64,000 nt of DNA. It comes from Clostridiaceae bacterium (lineage in GTDB: Bacteria > Bacillota > Clostridia > Oscillospirales > Acutalibacteraceae). The translations under genes were made by a program, and so were the position numbers. Numbering within the stretch: the stretch's first letter is position 1; every line of letters starts with the position of its first letter. Shown piece after piece: positions 16,051 through 23,583 of the stretch. Where the stretch lies: the NCBI GenBank assembly GCA_021769555.1, contig JAETSR010000009.1, positions 1-64,000 of the forward strand, read 5' to 3'. The notes beneath the pieces were generated by a model. It was not told where the DNA came from. It saw only the letters and a list, made by a program, of their open reading frames with translations, and made no database searches.

Positions 16051-18609
16051 ATGGCTTCTATCACAAGTTTAATGAACAGCACCAGCAGCACCAGCAGTTT
16101 ATACGGCAACCGCAACGTAATCAGCGGCCTTGCAAGCGGCATGGACACCGAGGCTATGATTGAGAACAGTATCTCGGGGTACAAGGCGAAGATAACCTCC
16201 CTGCAGCAGAAGATGACGAAAATGCAGTGGAAGCAGGACGCCTACCGGAGTCTTGTCACCCAGATGAACAATATCCTCTCAAAGTACACCTCCTATACCA
16301 GCAACACCAACCTTTTCAGTTCCAGCTTCTTCACCAAGGCCGTGAACACCATCGCCAACGGCGCCAACGCCTCGGCAGTGAGCGCCACGGGCAAGAGCAG
16401 CAGCAATGTGGCCATCAACCGCATTAAGCAGCTGGCTGAGGCGGCCAGCTACACGGTGGGCACGGACCACCTGGTGAGCGAGGGCTCGGTTACCTCTGAG
16501 ATTAAGTGGGACGATAAGGTGGAAACCAGTGCGGTTTCCGGCTCTATCTCCCTGAAATACGGCGGCGGCAAGACCGGCAAGGGCAGCACCTTTACCCTGC
16601 GCTTCTCTGAGGACGAGGTCTATCATGACGCTAACGAGCTGAAAGACGCCATCAACAAGAAGCTAAAGGACCAGCGCATTACTACCAGCAGCGGCTCCCA
16701 GTCCGCCGACAATTACATCAAGGCCGAGGTAGACGGTGACGGCAAGGTTAAGCTTGTGGACCAGAAGGGCAATTATTTTGCCATTACCGGCGTTACGGGC
16801 GATATGGGCAAACTTTTCGAGAAGGGCGAGGCTGATAACAGGGAAATTTCTGCTACAAAAGATATTAACCTTACCGACCCGGAAGCTGCAAAAGCGTTAC
16901 TTGTAAACACAAACGACAAAGCCGGGTATCTCTCCGGCCAGTCCATCAATGTTACCCTGGACGGTAAGACCAAGAAAATCAGCCTGGATTTCATGAAGAA
17001 CTATGATACTGATAAGAAAGAAAACGAGACAAAGACTGAGTATCTTGCCCGCAACCTCAAGGAGAAAGTCCAGAAGGAGTTTGGCAGCAGGGTAAGCATT
17101 GAGGCCAATGGCGATAAGCTCAAGATTGAGTCTTCAACTTCAAACGGCTCCACATTGAAGATTGCCAGCAGTGCAGAAGCTGTGAACAAGGCCCTGGGCC
17201 TGGGCGAGGGCGGCTACAGCAACACCCTGCAGACCAGCTGGACACTTGAAAAAGTGTTCGGAAAAAGCAAAATCGATGACCTTTTCAATGGTAAGGAGTA
17301 CGCTAAAGACTCAAAAGGTAATATGAAGGTCACAAGTGACGTACCTCCTAAACCAATCTACATTGATGAGGATGGCAATGAGACTACAGATGAAACCAAG
17401 GCTCGGAAGGTTGGGTATATTAGTATTAACGGCGAGAGCATTGAGTTAAAATCAACCGACACCGTTAAGGATATGATGGAAAAAATCAATGCTTCCAATG
17501 CAGGAGTTGAGATTAAGTATTCCAACATGACCGGTAACTTTGCAATTACAGCAAAAGATACTGGTGAGGCAACTAATATTACTATTTCCAGTCAAGGTAA
17601 GTTGGGCGCGGCTTTGTTTGGGTCGATTGACGAAAATGGAAATGTGACTAAACCAGCTGGGTCGGCGGCTGACGCTAAGGCCAATTATACCAAAGGCGCG
17701 GACGCAGTCTTCACTGCCACTATAAACGGTGAGGAGATGGAACTCAGACGCTCCTCAAATACCGTTGACCTTGACGGTATGCAGGTCACTTTGAAGAATA
17801 CCTTTGGCTGGAAGACTGAGAAAGACGCAGACGGTAAGGATATTTTGGTTGAAGATACTTCCGCCGAGAAGATAACCTTCTCCACCACCTCCGACTCCGA
17901 CAAGATAGTTGACGCCGTGAAGTCCTTCATTGAGGACTACAACAAGATGGTCACCGAAATGCACAACGCCTACAGGACCGAGGCGCTGAAAAATTCCAGC
18001 GGCAAGTCCTATGAGCCCCTGACGGACGACGATATGGCTGGCATGAGCGAGAGCTCCATCAAGGCCTATGAGGACAAGGCGAAGACCGGCATACTCTACG
18101 GGGACCAGGACGTGTCGAACCTTTACAATAAGCTCACCGAGGCCGTGCAGGGCATGGGCGAAGCGGGGGCGATGCTCAGGAGCATAGGGCTTTCGGTGGA
18201 GTTCTCCAACGGACTGTCCACATTGAACCTGGACGAGGAGAAGTTCAGGGAGAAGCTTGAGAGCGACCCGGACATGGTGAAGAACGCCTTCACGATGTCC
18301 ACGGCCAACGGTGCCGCCCAGGACGGCCTGATGGCCGGGCTCAAGACCACCCTGGAGCAGTACGGCAGCACGTCCATAGCGAACCCCGGCATACTCGTCA
18401 ATAAGGCCGGCTCGGAGCTTTCCAGCTACTCGCTGAGCCATAACGAGATACAGGACCAGATGGACAGCATTCAGGAGCAGATAGAGCGCTGGCAGGATAA
18501 GATGGGCGACAGGGTGGATTTCTACACCAACAAGTTCACCCAGCTCGAAATGCTCATAAACCAGATGAACTCCCAGAGCTCCATGCTGTCCGGCATGATG
18601 GGCGGCTGA
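16051..18609 (+). CDS. fliD: Filament cap protein FliD (HAP2)
   Basis: An 852-aa filament cap that folds exported flagellin at the tip. The N-terminus (NRNVISGLASGMDTEAMIEN) and the C-terminal coiled coil (LSHNEIQDQMDSIQEQIERW, then QLEMLINQMNSQSSMLSGM) are the conserved cap ends. Typical FliD is 450-700 aa, so this is a long version with extra middle domains. The central part, about 16,840-17,860, is clearly more AT-rich and uses AAA, GAT and AAT codons unlike the ends. I chose the ATG at 16051, eight nt after AAGGAG, over a GTG nine bases upstream. fliS follows after 24 nt. Confidence 0.95.
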   Translation: MASITSLMNSTSSTSSLYGNRNVISGLASGMDTEAMIENSISGYKAKITSLQQKMTKMQWKQDAYRSLVTQMNNILSKYTSYTSNTNLFSSSFFTKAVNTIANGANASAVSATGKSSSNVAINRIKQLAEAASYTVGTDHLVSEGSVTSEIKWDDKVETSAVSGSISLKYGGGKTGKGSTFTLRFSEDEVYHDANELKDAINKKLKDQRITTSSGSQSADNYIKAEVDGDGKVKLVDQKGNYFAITGVTGDMGKLFEKGEADNREISATKDINLTDPEAAKALLVNTNDKAGYLSGQSINVTLDGKTKKISLDFMKNYDTDKKENETKTEYLARNLKEKVQKEFGSRVSIEANGDKLKIESSTSNGSTLKIASSAEAVNKALGLGEGGYSNTLQTSWTLEKVFGKSKIDDLFNGKEYAKDSKGNMKVTSDVPPKPIYIDEDGNETTDETKARKVGYISINGESIELKSTDTVKDMMEKINASNAGVEIKYSNMTGNFAITAKDTGEATNITISSQGKLGAALFGSIDENGNVTKPAGSAADAKANYTKGADAVFTATINGEEMELRRSSNTVDLDGMQVTLKNTFGWKTEKDADGKDILVEDTSAEKITFSTTSDSDKIVDAVKSFIEDYNKMVTEMHNAYRTEALKNSSGKSYEPLTDDDMAGMSESSIKAYEDKAKTGILYGDQDVSNLYNKLTEAVQGMGEAGAMLRSIGLSVEFSNGLSTLNLDEEKFREKLESDPDMVKNAFTMSTANGAAQDGLMAGLKTTLEQYGSTSIANPGILVNKAGSELSSYSLSHNEIQDQMDSIQEQIERWQDKMGDRVDFYTNKFTQLEMLINQMNSQSSMLSGMMGG

Positions 18610-18633
18610 TAAAAACAGAAAACGAGGTACCTA

Positions 18634-19038
18634 ATGGAACACAATCCGATACAGCAATACAAGGAACAGTCCATAAGCACGATGACGCCAAATGAATTGC
18701 TCCTGCTGCTGTACGACGAGCTGGTAAAGAACCTGGTGCGCTGCGAAATGGCCCTGGACCAGAAGCAGTATGAGCTGCTTGAGGCCTCTGCGGACAAGAG
18801 CATGGACATCATCAAATACCTGGACGAGACCCTGGACGACAAGTACCCCATAAGCCAGAACCTGCATAAGCTTTATGACTACTTCGGCTATCAGCTGACG
18901 CGGGTGAAGATAGGGCGCAACGGGAAGGTGCTGGGGGAGGTCCACGGCATGGTAGCGGACCTGAGGGACAGTTTCAGGCAGGCGGAGAAGAACTGTGCCG
19001 AGGAAGCTGAGAAAAAGGCCGCCGAAGCGCACAGCTAG
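18634..19038 (+). CDS. fliS: Flagellin export chaperone FliS
   Basis: A 134-aa four-helix protein. The start NPIQQYKEQSISTMTPNELL has the YKxxxxxxxTPxELxLLLYD core of FliS, and the second half has the VLGEVHGMVADLRDSF helix. FliS binds the C-terminal tail of flagellin to block early polymerisation. The C-terminus ends in an Ala/Glu/Lys-rich tail. It lies between fliD and the FliT-like gene, the usual order. Confidence 0.95.
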   Translation: MEHNPIQQYKEQSISTMTPNELLLLLYDELVKNLVRCEMALDQKQYELLEASADKSMDIIKYLDETLDDKYPISQNLHKLYDYFGYQLTRVKIGRNGKVLGEVHGMVADLRDSFRQAEKNCAEEAEKKAAEAHS

Positions 19039-19049
19039 GGGGCGGGCCC

Positions 19050-19445
19050 ATGGACGCGCGGGTATTGAAGGAGCTGCTCCTGCAGGAGAGGCTCATATAC
19101 GTAAAGCTGTCCGAGTTTGAGGACCTGACCCGTCAGCTGGGCGAGGCGCTGGACCGGAGGGACGAGGTATCCGTACAGATGCTTCTGAACATGCGGGGCG
19201 AGCCGGCGCACAGGATGCAGGAGGCGGACCAGCAGGTACGCCGCCGGCTCCTTGAGCTGCCGGAGGACGACGCCATCCGGGCCCGGGAAATACTTGAGGG
19301 CGCGGAGCAGAGCGGTCCTGAGGAGAGCGCCCTTTGCGGGCAGGTGCTGCAGAACCGGCGGCTCCTTGAGAGGTGCCGGGAGATGGATAAGCAGCTGAGC
19401 ATGAGGATGGGGGGGCCCAGGTCCTTCTACACGAAATTCCGATAA
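19050..19445 (+). CDS. FliT/FlgN-like small flagellar chaperone
   Basis: A 131-aa, charged, helical protein with long amphipathic helices (about 1-60 and 65-115) and no membrane segment. Position after fliS and the helical pattern (LLLQERLIYVKLSEFEDLTR) suit the FliT chaperone slot, where FliT holds FliD. Sequence identity alone does not secure the name; the FlgN family is the nearest alternative. A GGGGGCGGG stretch precedes the ATG, and a terminator follows. Confidence 0.65.
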   Translation: MDARVLKELLLQERLIYVKLSEFEDLTRQLGEALDRRDEVSVQMLLNMRGEPAHRMQEADQQVRRRLLELPEDDAIRAREILEGAEQSGPEESALCGQVLQNRRLLERCREMDKQLSMRMGGPRSFYTKFR

Positions 19446-19456
19446 AAAGCAGAGCA

Positions 19457-19489
19457 ACGCCGCCGGGACAAAATCCTGGCGGCGTTTTC
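19457..19489 (+). terminator. Terminator of the fliD operon
   Basis: A 12-bp stem, ACGCCGCCGGGA (19457-19468) with TCCTGGCGGCGT (19474-19485) including one G-U pair, loop CAAAA, followed by TTTT. Confidence 0.85.
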
Positions 19490-19500
19490 GCGAAAAAATA

Positions 19501-19529
19501 TTGTCTACAGCAAGAAAGAGTGCTATAAT
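19501..19529 (+). promoter_or_regulatory. Orphan sigma-A-type promoter
   Basis: TTGTCT (19501-19506), 17 bp, TATAAT (19524-19529), with TGC directly before the -10. No plus-strand gene follows for more than 1.1 kb; the next feature is a hairpin array and then the minus-strand peptidase gene. Confidence 0.6.
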
Positions 19530-19554
19530 AGAACACGCGAAGCAATAAGGGAGT

Positions 19555-19620
19555 CCAGAGGGACAGGTCCCTCTGGCGGGGTCAAGGGGCAGCGCCCCTT
19601 AAATTGAGGCGCAGCCTCAA
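19555..19620. repeat. Three consecutive hairpins (palindrome array)
   Basis: Stem 1: CCAGAGGGAC/GTCCCTCTGG (19555-19576). Stem 2: AAGGGGC-AGC-GCCCCTT (19584-19600). Stem 3: TTGAGGC-GCA-GCCTCAA (19604-19620). Stem 2 with its GCGGGGT lead belongs to the same family as the elements at 30550 and 32858. Lies between the fliT-like terminator and the C39-like gene. Confidence 0.75.
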
Positions 19621-19632
19621 AAAAAGAAACCC

Positions 19633-20538
19633 CTACCCCACAAACCAAACACAAACCCCATCCCCATTACTAGCCTTCGCCTCTTTAAGAATAACCTCCG
19701 CCTCCCAAAGCCCCAGACTATTTTCCCTGCTGTTAGGGTCGGCAACCAGCACCTCCCCGCTGAGTGAATACCCATGAATAATGATAAAATGCCCGCTGTC
19801 GGTAAAATGCCCCGGCCCCACCAGAGCCACAGCCAGCCCCCCGCCCCGGACATGGGCCCTCAGGGCGCCGGGGCCGCAATCCCTCACCTCACGGCACTCT
19901 ATCCCAAATGCCTTGGCGGTCCCCTCAATAATACTGGGAAAAGACCCGCTCCCTGAGCACCAGTACCCGTGCTCATAAGCCCAGACGGCCATCTGAGCCG
20001 GGTCAGTCGGGGTATCGGTAAGGCTCGCCACAATCATGGCCATGACCGTGGGCCCGCACCCGTACTTGCCAATATTGTCCGTGCCGAAGGGCTTATCCCG
20101 CCACTGGGGGTCCCCCTGATTAAAATACACCACCGGGTTTGTACCGGTAAGAATAGTCCTGCCACCCTCGGTTATAAACTCCGTGAGCGCGGGCTCGGCT
20201 GGGACCGGCGGGGGCTCGAGGAGCTCCGGGTGCACGGCGTACTGGGGCCGCTCGGGGAGCTGCACCGGGCGGGGCTGCTTATAGCCCGCGGAGAGCTCAG
20301 TTATCTCGGCGAGGGCCCTGTTGAGGCGCAGCTCAAATTCCCACTGCCGGAGCTGTGCCCTGGCACTGTTGACAGCTCGCACCACCGGCTCTGTCACCGG
20401 GTCGGTTATCTTATGATAGAGCTCCGGGGAAAAATGGGCGCAGAAAGCCAGCTCCATGCCGCCGACGCAGAGCAGCGCCAGGAGCAGGACGGGTATAACG
20501 GGTATAAGGGGATTTTTTCTCCGCGAGGGGTCTTTCAC
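19633..20538 (-). CDS. Membrane-anchored C39-like cysteine peptidase
   Basis: A 301-aa protein with an N-terminal signal anchor (NPLIPVIPVLLLALLCVGGM), a helical spacer, a Pro-rich segment (about 90-120), and a C-terminal papain-like C39_2 domain. Catalytic residues visible: Cys161 in YGCGPTVMAM, His250 in SGHFIIIHGY, and Asp in VADPNS. An oxyanion Gln is plausible in YFNQGDPQW. The start is GTG at 20538, five nt after AAGGAGG; the longer frame from 20667 would read back through the promoter. Probably acts outside the membrane on peptides or on a protein substrate that is unknown. It is divergent from a degenerate FtsE-like gene. No exporter or bacteriocin gene is adjacent. Confidence 0.82.
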   Translation of the reverse strand: MKDPSRRKNPLIPVIPVLLLALLCVGGMELAFCAHFSPELYHKITDPVTEPVVRAVNSARAQLRQWEFELRLNRALAEITELSAGYKQPRPVQLPERPQYAVHPELLEPPPVPAEPALTEFITEGGRTILTGTNPVVYFNQGDPQWRDKPFGTDNIGKYGCGPTVMAMIVASLTDTPTDPAQMAVWAYEHGYWCSGSGSFPSIIEGTAKAFGIECREVRDCGPGALRAHVRGGGLAVALVGPGHFTDSGHFIIIHGYSLSGEVLVADPNSRENSLGLWEAEVILKEAKASNGDGVCVWFVG

Positions 20539-20577
20539 AGGGGCCTCCTTAGCAGCTACGCTTTTTGATTCGACATG

Positions 20578-20606
20578 ATTATACCAAAAAACTTTGGTTT
20601 TGTAAA
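20578..20606 (-). promoter_or_regulatory. Sigma-A-type promoter for the C39-like gene
   Basis: On the minus strand: TTTACA (20601-20606), 17 bp, TATAAT (20578-20583), preceded by TGG. The spacer and its edge contain an inverted repeat, ACCAAA-AAAC-TTTGGT (20583-20598). Confidence 0.7.
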
Positions 20607-20659
20607 GCCGCGCGCATAACGCGTGCCGGAGAGTACATCTGAAAGGAGCCGGACCGGCG

Positions 20660-21391
20660 ATGCCCACTATACGCTTGGAGGATGTTTCAAAAATATATAA
20701 GGGGACCAGGAAGGGCTACGGCCCTCAGGCCGGGCGGAGGGGCTTTGAGACGCTCTCCCGGGTGAACCTGCAGATAGAGCAGGGGGAGTTCGTGTTCTTC
20801 GTCGGCAGCCGCGGGGCGGGGAGCAGCACTCTGCTGAACCTTATCTCCGGGGTGCTGCAGCCGGACGAGGGGGCCGTCTACCTGGACCAGGTGAACCTGT
20901 CGAAGCTTGGGCGGCGGCAGGAGAAGAAGCTTCGGTACATCTTCGGCAGAGTGCCCCAGGAGTCGAACCTGATACGCACGGCGACGGTGTTTGAGAACCT
21001 CTGCCCTCCCGGGCGCTTCGGGAGGATGGGGGGCACGCTGACGGACGGCCCGCTGATAGCAAAGGCTTTGGGGCTCGTAGGCATGGCCGATACGGAGGAG
21101 AAGCGCCCCGGGGAGTTCAGCGCCTCGGAGTGCAGGAAGATAGAGCTCGCCAAGGCCATACTCTACAGCCCCCCCATACTGATACTTGACAGGATAACCG
21201 ACCATATGGACGACGACAGCATATGGGACATGATGCACCTGCTTGACGAGATGAACCGCCGGGGCACAACCGTGCTTATGGCCACCCAGGCAAGGCAGTT
21301 TGTGAACATCATGCGAAGGCGGGTGATAACCCTTGTGGACGGACGGATAGTGGGAGACGTCGCCAAGGGGCGCTTCGGGGATATTGTGTGA
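20660..21391 (+). CDS. FtsE-like ABC ATPase with lost catalytic residues
   Basis: A 243-aa stand-alone ABC ATPase fold of the FtsE/LolD size and order (IRLEDVSKIYKG; LSRVNLQIEQGEF). The nucleotide motifs are all broken. Walker A reads GSRGAGSST (49-57), with Ser55 for the essential Lys. The signature reads FSASEC (153-158) for LSGGEQ. Walker B ends D177-R178, with Arg for the catalytic Glu. The H-loop has Gln210 for His. The fold elements around them are intact, and the frame is clean, so this is a maintained pseudo-ATPase rather than a decaying gene. No FtsX or other membrane partner is adjacent. It is divergent from a C39-like peptidase. Its function is unknown; a regulatory or scaffold role is a guess. 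Confidence 0.8.
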   Translation: MPTIRLEDVSKIYKGTRKGYGPQAGRRGFETLSRVNLQIEQGEFVFFVGSRGAGSSTLLNLISGVLQPDEGAVYLDQVNLSKLGRRQEKKLRYIFGRVPQESNLIRTATVFENLCPPGRFGRMGGTLTDGPLIAKALGLVGMADTEEKRPGEFSASECRKIELAKAILYSPPILILDRITDHMDDDSIWDMMHLLDEMNRRGTTVLMATQARQFVNIMRRRVITLVDGRIVGDVAKGRFGDIV

Positions 21392-21475
21392 AAAAATTTC
21401 TCTTAACTCTGTTACCTCATATAGTATAGGGGCGGGAGCATACATAAATCTTGTGGTTTATGGGGAAACACCGCA

Positions 21476-21504
21476 TTGACATTTAGGGCGTCCGGGTTTA
21501 TAAT
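21476..21504 (+). promoter_or_regulatory. Upstream promoter of the chemoreceptor gene (P1)
   Basis: TTGACA (21476-21481), 17 bp, TATAAT (21499-21504): both boxes perfect. It is one of two in the 316-bp gap 21392-21707, which holds no convincing gene. Confidence 0.75.
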
Positions 21505-21569
21505 GGTGCAGAAGGCAACTATTGGGAATGCCGGGAATAATTTTGGTCATATGTACCGGGTAATGCTTA

Positions 21570-21598
21570 TTGACAAACGCGGTGTAAAGGCTTATAAT
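21570..21598 (+). promoter_or_regulatory. Downstream promoter of the chemoreceptor gene (P2)
   Basis: TTGACA (21570-21575), 17 bp, TATAAT (21593-21598): again perfect, 94 bp after P1. The receptor start is at 21708 behind AAGGAGGAG. Confidence 0.75.
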
Positions 21599-21707
21599 TA
21601 TATGGCAGTTTCAATGCTGCGCATGATGGCCTGCGTACCTGCGGGGAGATGTCTGCCCCTGTGGAATACGGGTTAAATCAAGTCCAAACAAAGAAGGAGG
21701 AGCAGTC

Positions 21708-23492
21708 ATGCTCAAAAACATGAAGGTCAAGATGAGCCTCATAATGGGGTTCGGAGTCACAGTACTGGTCAGTGTTATTATAGTTATAGTGTCGCTGGTC
21801 ATCATGAATGTGCAGTCATCCAGCTATCAGGGCATTATCGACACTGAAGTCCGCGCAAGCGCTCTTGTAAGGACCTGCCGTCTTCAGGTAAATATGACGG
21901 CGCGCCACCTGAGGGACGTTGTCCTCGACCCCAAGGGGGAGAGCGGCCAGCAGTCCGCTACAAAAACAACGGACAGCCTCACGCCACTTACAGACTACAT
22001 CAATGAGCTGAGGAGCCTGAACGTGCTGGGCGACACAACGCTCATAGATAATTACATAAGCGCTGTGCAGCTCTGGGGCGAGGCAGTCCCGGGAATTATG
22101 AGCACGGCCCTTGCCGGGGACCAGGAAGAGGCCATCCGTATGCTTCAGGAGGAGTGCACTCCTGCCCTCACCAAGGTTGACGACGCGGCCGGCGCCCTGC
22201 AGACCGCCATTACCGCAGAGCAGGACAGCATTGTCAAGCGCCAGGAGAATATGGTCACCATCTCCATTGTGGCTATCATCGCCGCGCTGGTTCTGGCCAC
22301 GATTCTTGTAATGCTCCTGGAGCTGCGCATAATCAGGAGCATAACCGGCCCCGTGGAGGAGGTCCGCACCGCCCTTATCGGCTACAGCGAGGGCAAGCTG
22401 GATATTCCCGTCCATTTTGAGAGCAAAAATGAGCTCGGCGACATGTGCCACGCCCTTCGCACCAGCCAGGACGTTCTGAGCAATGTTATCAACGATACCA
22501 ACCGCCTGCTTGAGGCCATGGCCGACGGCAACTTTGATATCCGCACCCAGGCTGAGGAGTCCTATGTGGGCGCGCTGAGCGGGCTGCTCACATCCATCCG
22601 CGGCATTAACCGCAGCCTGTCCGTGGCCCTGACCCAGATTCAGTCCTCCGCCGACCAGGTTTCCTCCGGCGCGGACCAGGTGTCAAACAGCGCCCAGACC
22701 CTTGCCCAGGGCGCTACCGAGCAGGCCAGCGCCGTGGAGGAGCTGTCCGCTACCATCACCGAGATTGCCCAGGGCGCCGAGGAAGGCGTGTCCCTGGCCC
22801 GGGATTCCAGCCAGCTGTCTAACGACGCCTCCGCTCAGATTACCGTGTGCAGCGACCTGATGCAGAGCACCGTTGGCGCCATGAACGACATCAAGGCGGC
22901 CGCCGAAGAGGTCGGCACCATTATCGATACCATCTCCAACATCGCTTTCCAGACTAACATCCTGGCCCTTAACGCCGCTGTTGAGGCCGCCAGGGCCGGC
23001 GTCGCCGGCAAGGGCTTCGCGGTGGTTGCCGACGAGGTCCGCGTGCTCGCCTCCAAGTCCGACGAGGCCAGCCGCGCCACCAAGGAGCGCATTGAGCACG
23101 CCATCACTGCCGTGCAGAAGGGCAGCGAGTACGTGGCCGACGTTTCCGACGCCCTTGACAAGACTGTGGGCATGGTGAACGGCGCCGTTGCCAAGATGGG
23201 CGACGTGGCAGACACCACTGAGCACCAGGCGGAGTCCATCGAGCAGATTCGCGAGGGTATCAGCCAGATTTCCGCTGTTGTGCAGAGCAACTCCGCAACC
23301 AGCGAGGAGAGTGCCGCCGCCAGCGAGCAGCTGTCTTCTCAGGCCCAGATTATGAATCAGCTTATGTCCAAGTTCCGTCTCAGGGACTACAGCAGCGAAG
23401 GACCCATGGTCACAGCTCCCGTCCATACCAGCGGCAGCAGCGTGAGCTCCGGCGACAGCTTCAGCGGCGGGGCAGGGTACGACAAGTATTAA
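21708..23492 (+). CDS. Methyl-accepting chemotaxis protein
   Basis: A 594-aa chemoreceptor. Transmembrane segment 1 covers about 12-33 (VTVLVSVIIVIVSLVI), then an extracellular four-helix-bundle sensor (about 40-185), transmembrane segment 2 (about 188-208, IVAIIAALVLATILVML), a HAMP domain (about 210-265), and the cytoplasmic signalling hairpin with tip IAFQTNILALNAAVEAARAG. The tip reads RAGVAGKGF where RAGEAGKGF is usual. No C-terminal CheR-tether pentapeptide is present. The ligand cannot be read from the sequence. It has its own tandem promoters and a terminator, so it is an independent unit, the only receptor in the window. Confidence 0.95.
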   Translation: MLKNMKVKMSLIMGFGVTVLVSVIIVIVSLVIMNVQSSSYQGIIDTEVRASALVRTCRLQVNMTARHLRDVVLDPKGESGQQSATKTTDSLTPLTDYINELRSLNVLGDTTLIDNYISAVQLWGEAVPGIMSTALAGDQEEAIRMLQEECTPALTKVDDAAGALQTAITAEQDSIVKRQENMVTISIVAIIAALVLATILVMLLELRIIRSITGPVEEVRTALIGYSEGKLDIPVHFESKNELGDMCHALRTSQDVLSNVINDTNRLLEAMADGNFDIRTQAEESYVGALSGLLTSIRGINRSLSVALTQIQSSADQVSSGADQVSNSAQTLAQGATEQASAVEELSATITEIAQGAEEGVSLARDSSQLSNDASAQITVCSDLMQSTVGAMNDIKAAAEEVGTIIDTISNIAFQTNILALNAAVEAARAGVAGKGFAVVADEVRVLASKSDEASRATKERIEHAITAVQKGSEYVADVSDALDKTVGMVNGAVAKMGDVADTTEHQAESIEQIREGISQISAVVQSNSATSEESAAASEQLSSQAQIMNQLMSKFRLRDYSSEGPMVTAPVHTSGSSVSSGDSFSGGAGYDKY

Positions 23493-23529
23493 GAGCTTGC
23501 CGGGGGCTGCTGTTAAATAGAGAACATAG

Positions 23530-23568
23530 CCGGACGGCCTATACTTATTGGGCCGTCCGGTTTCGTTT
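23530..23568 (+). terminator. Terminator after the chemoreceptor gene
   Basis: CCGGACGGCC (23530-23539), 11-nt loop, GGCCGTCCGG (23551-23560), then TTTCGTTT. It ends 15 bp before the next start codon, so the FtsA-like gene may depend on read-through or an unseen promoter. Confidence 0.85.
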
Positions 23569-23583
23569 AGAGAGGTGAGGTTC

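Noticed and set aside
19604-19626. Third hairpin followed by a run of As as a terminator
   Set aside because: On the plus strand the stem is followed by As, not Ts, and on the minus strand the Ts come before the stem.
21476-21676. 66-codon frame in the gap before the chemoreceptor
   Set aside because: It spans both promoters and has no convincing ribosome site; better explained as control DNA.
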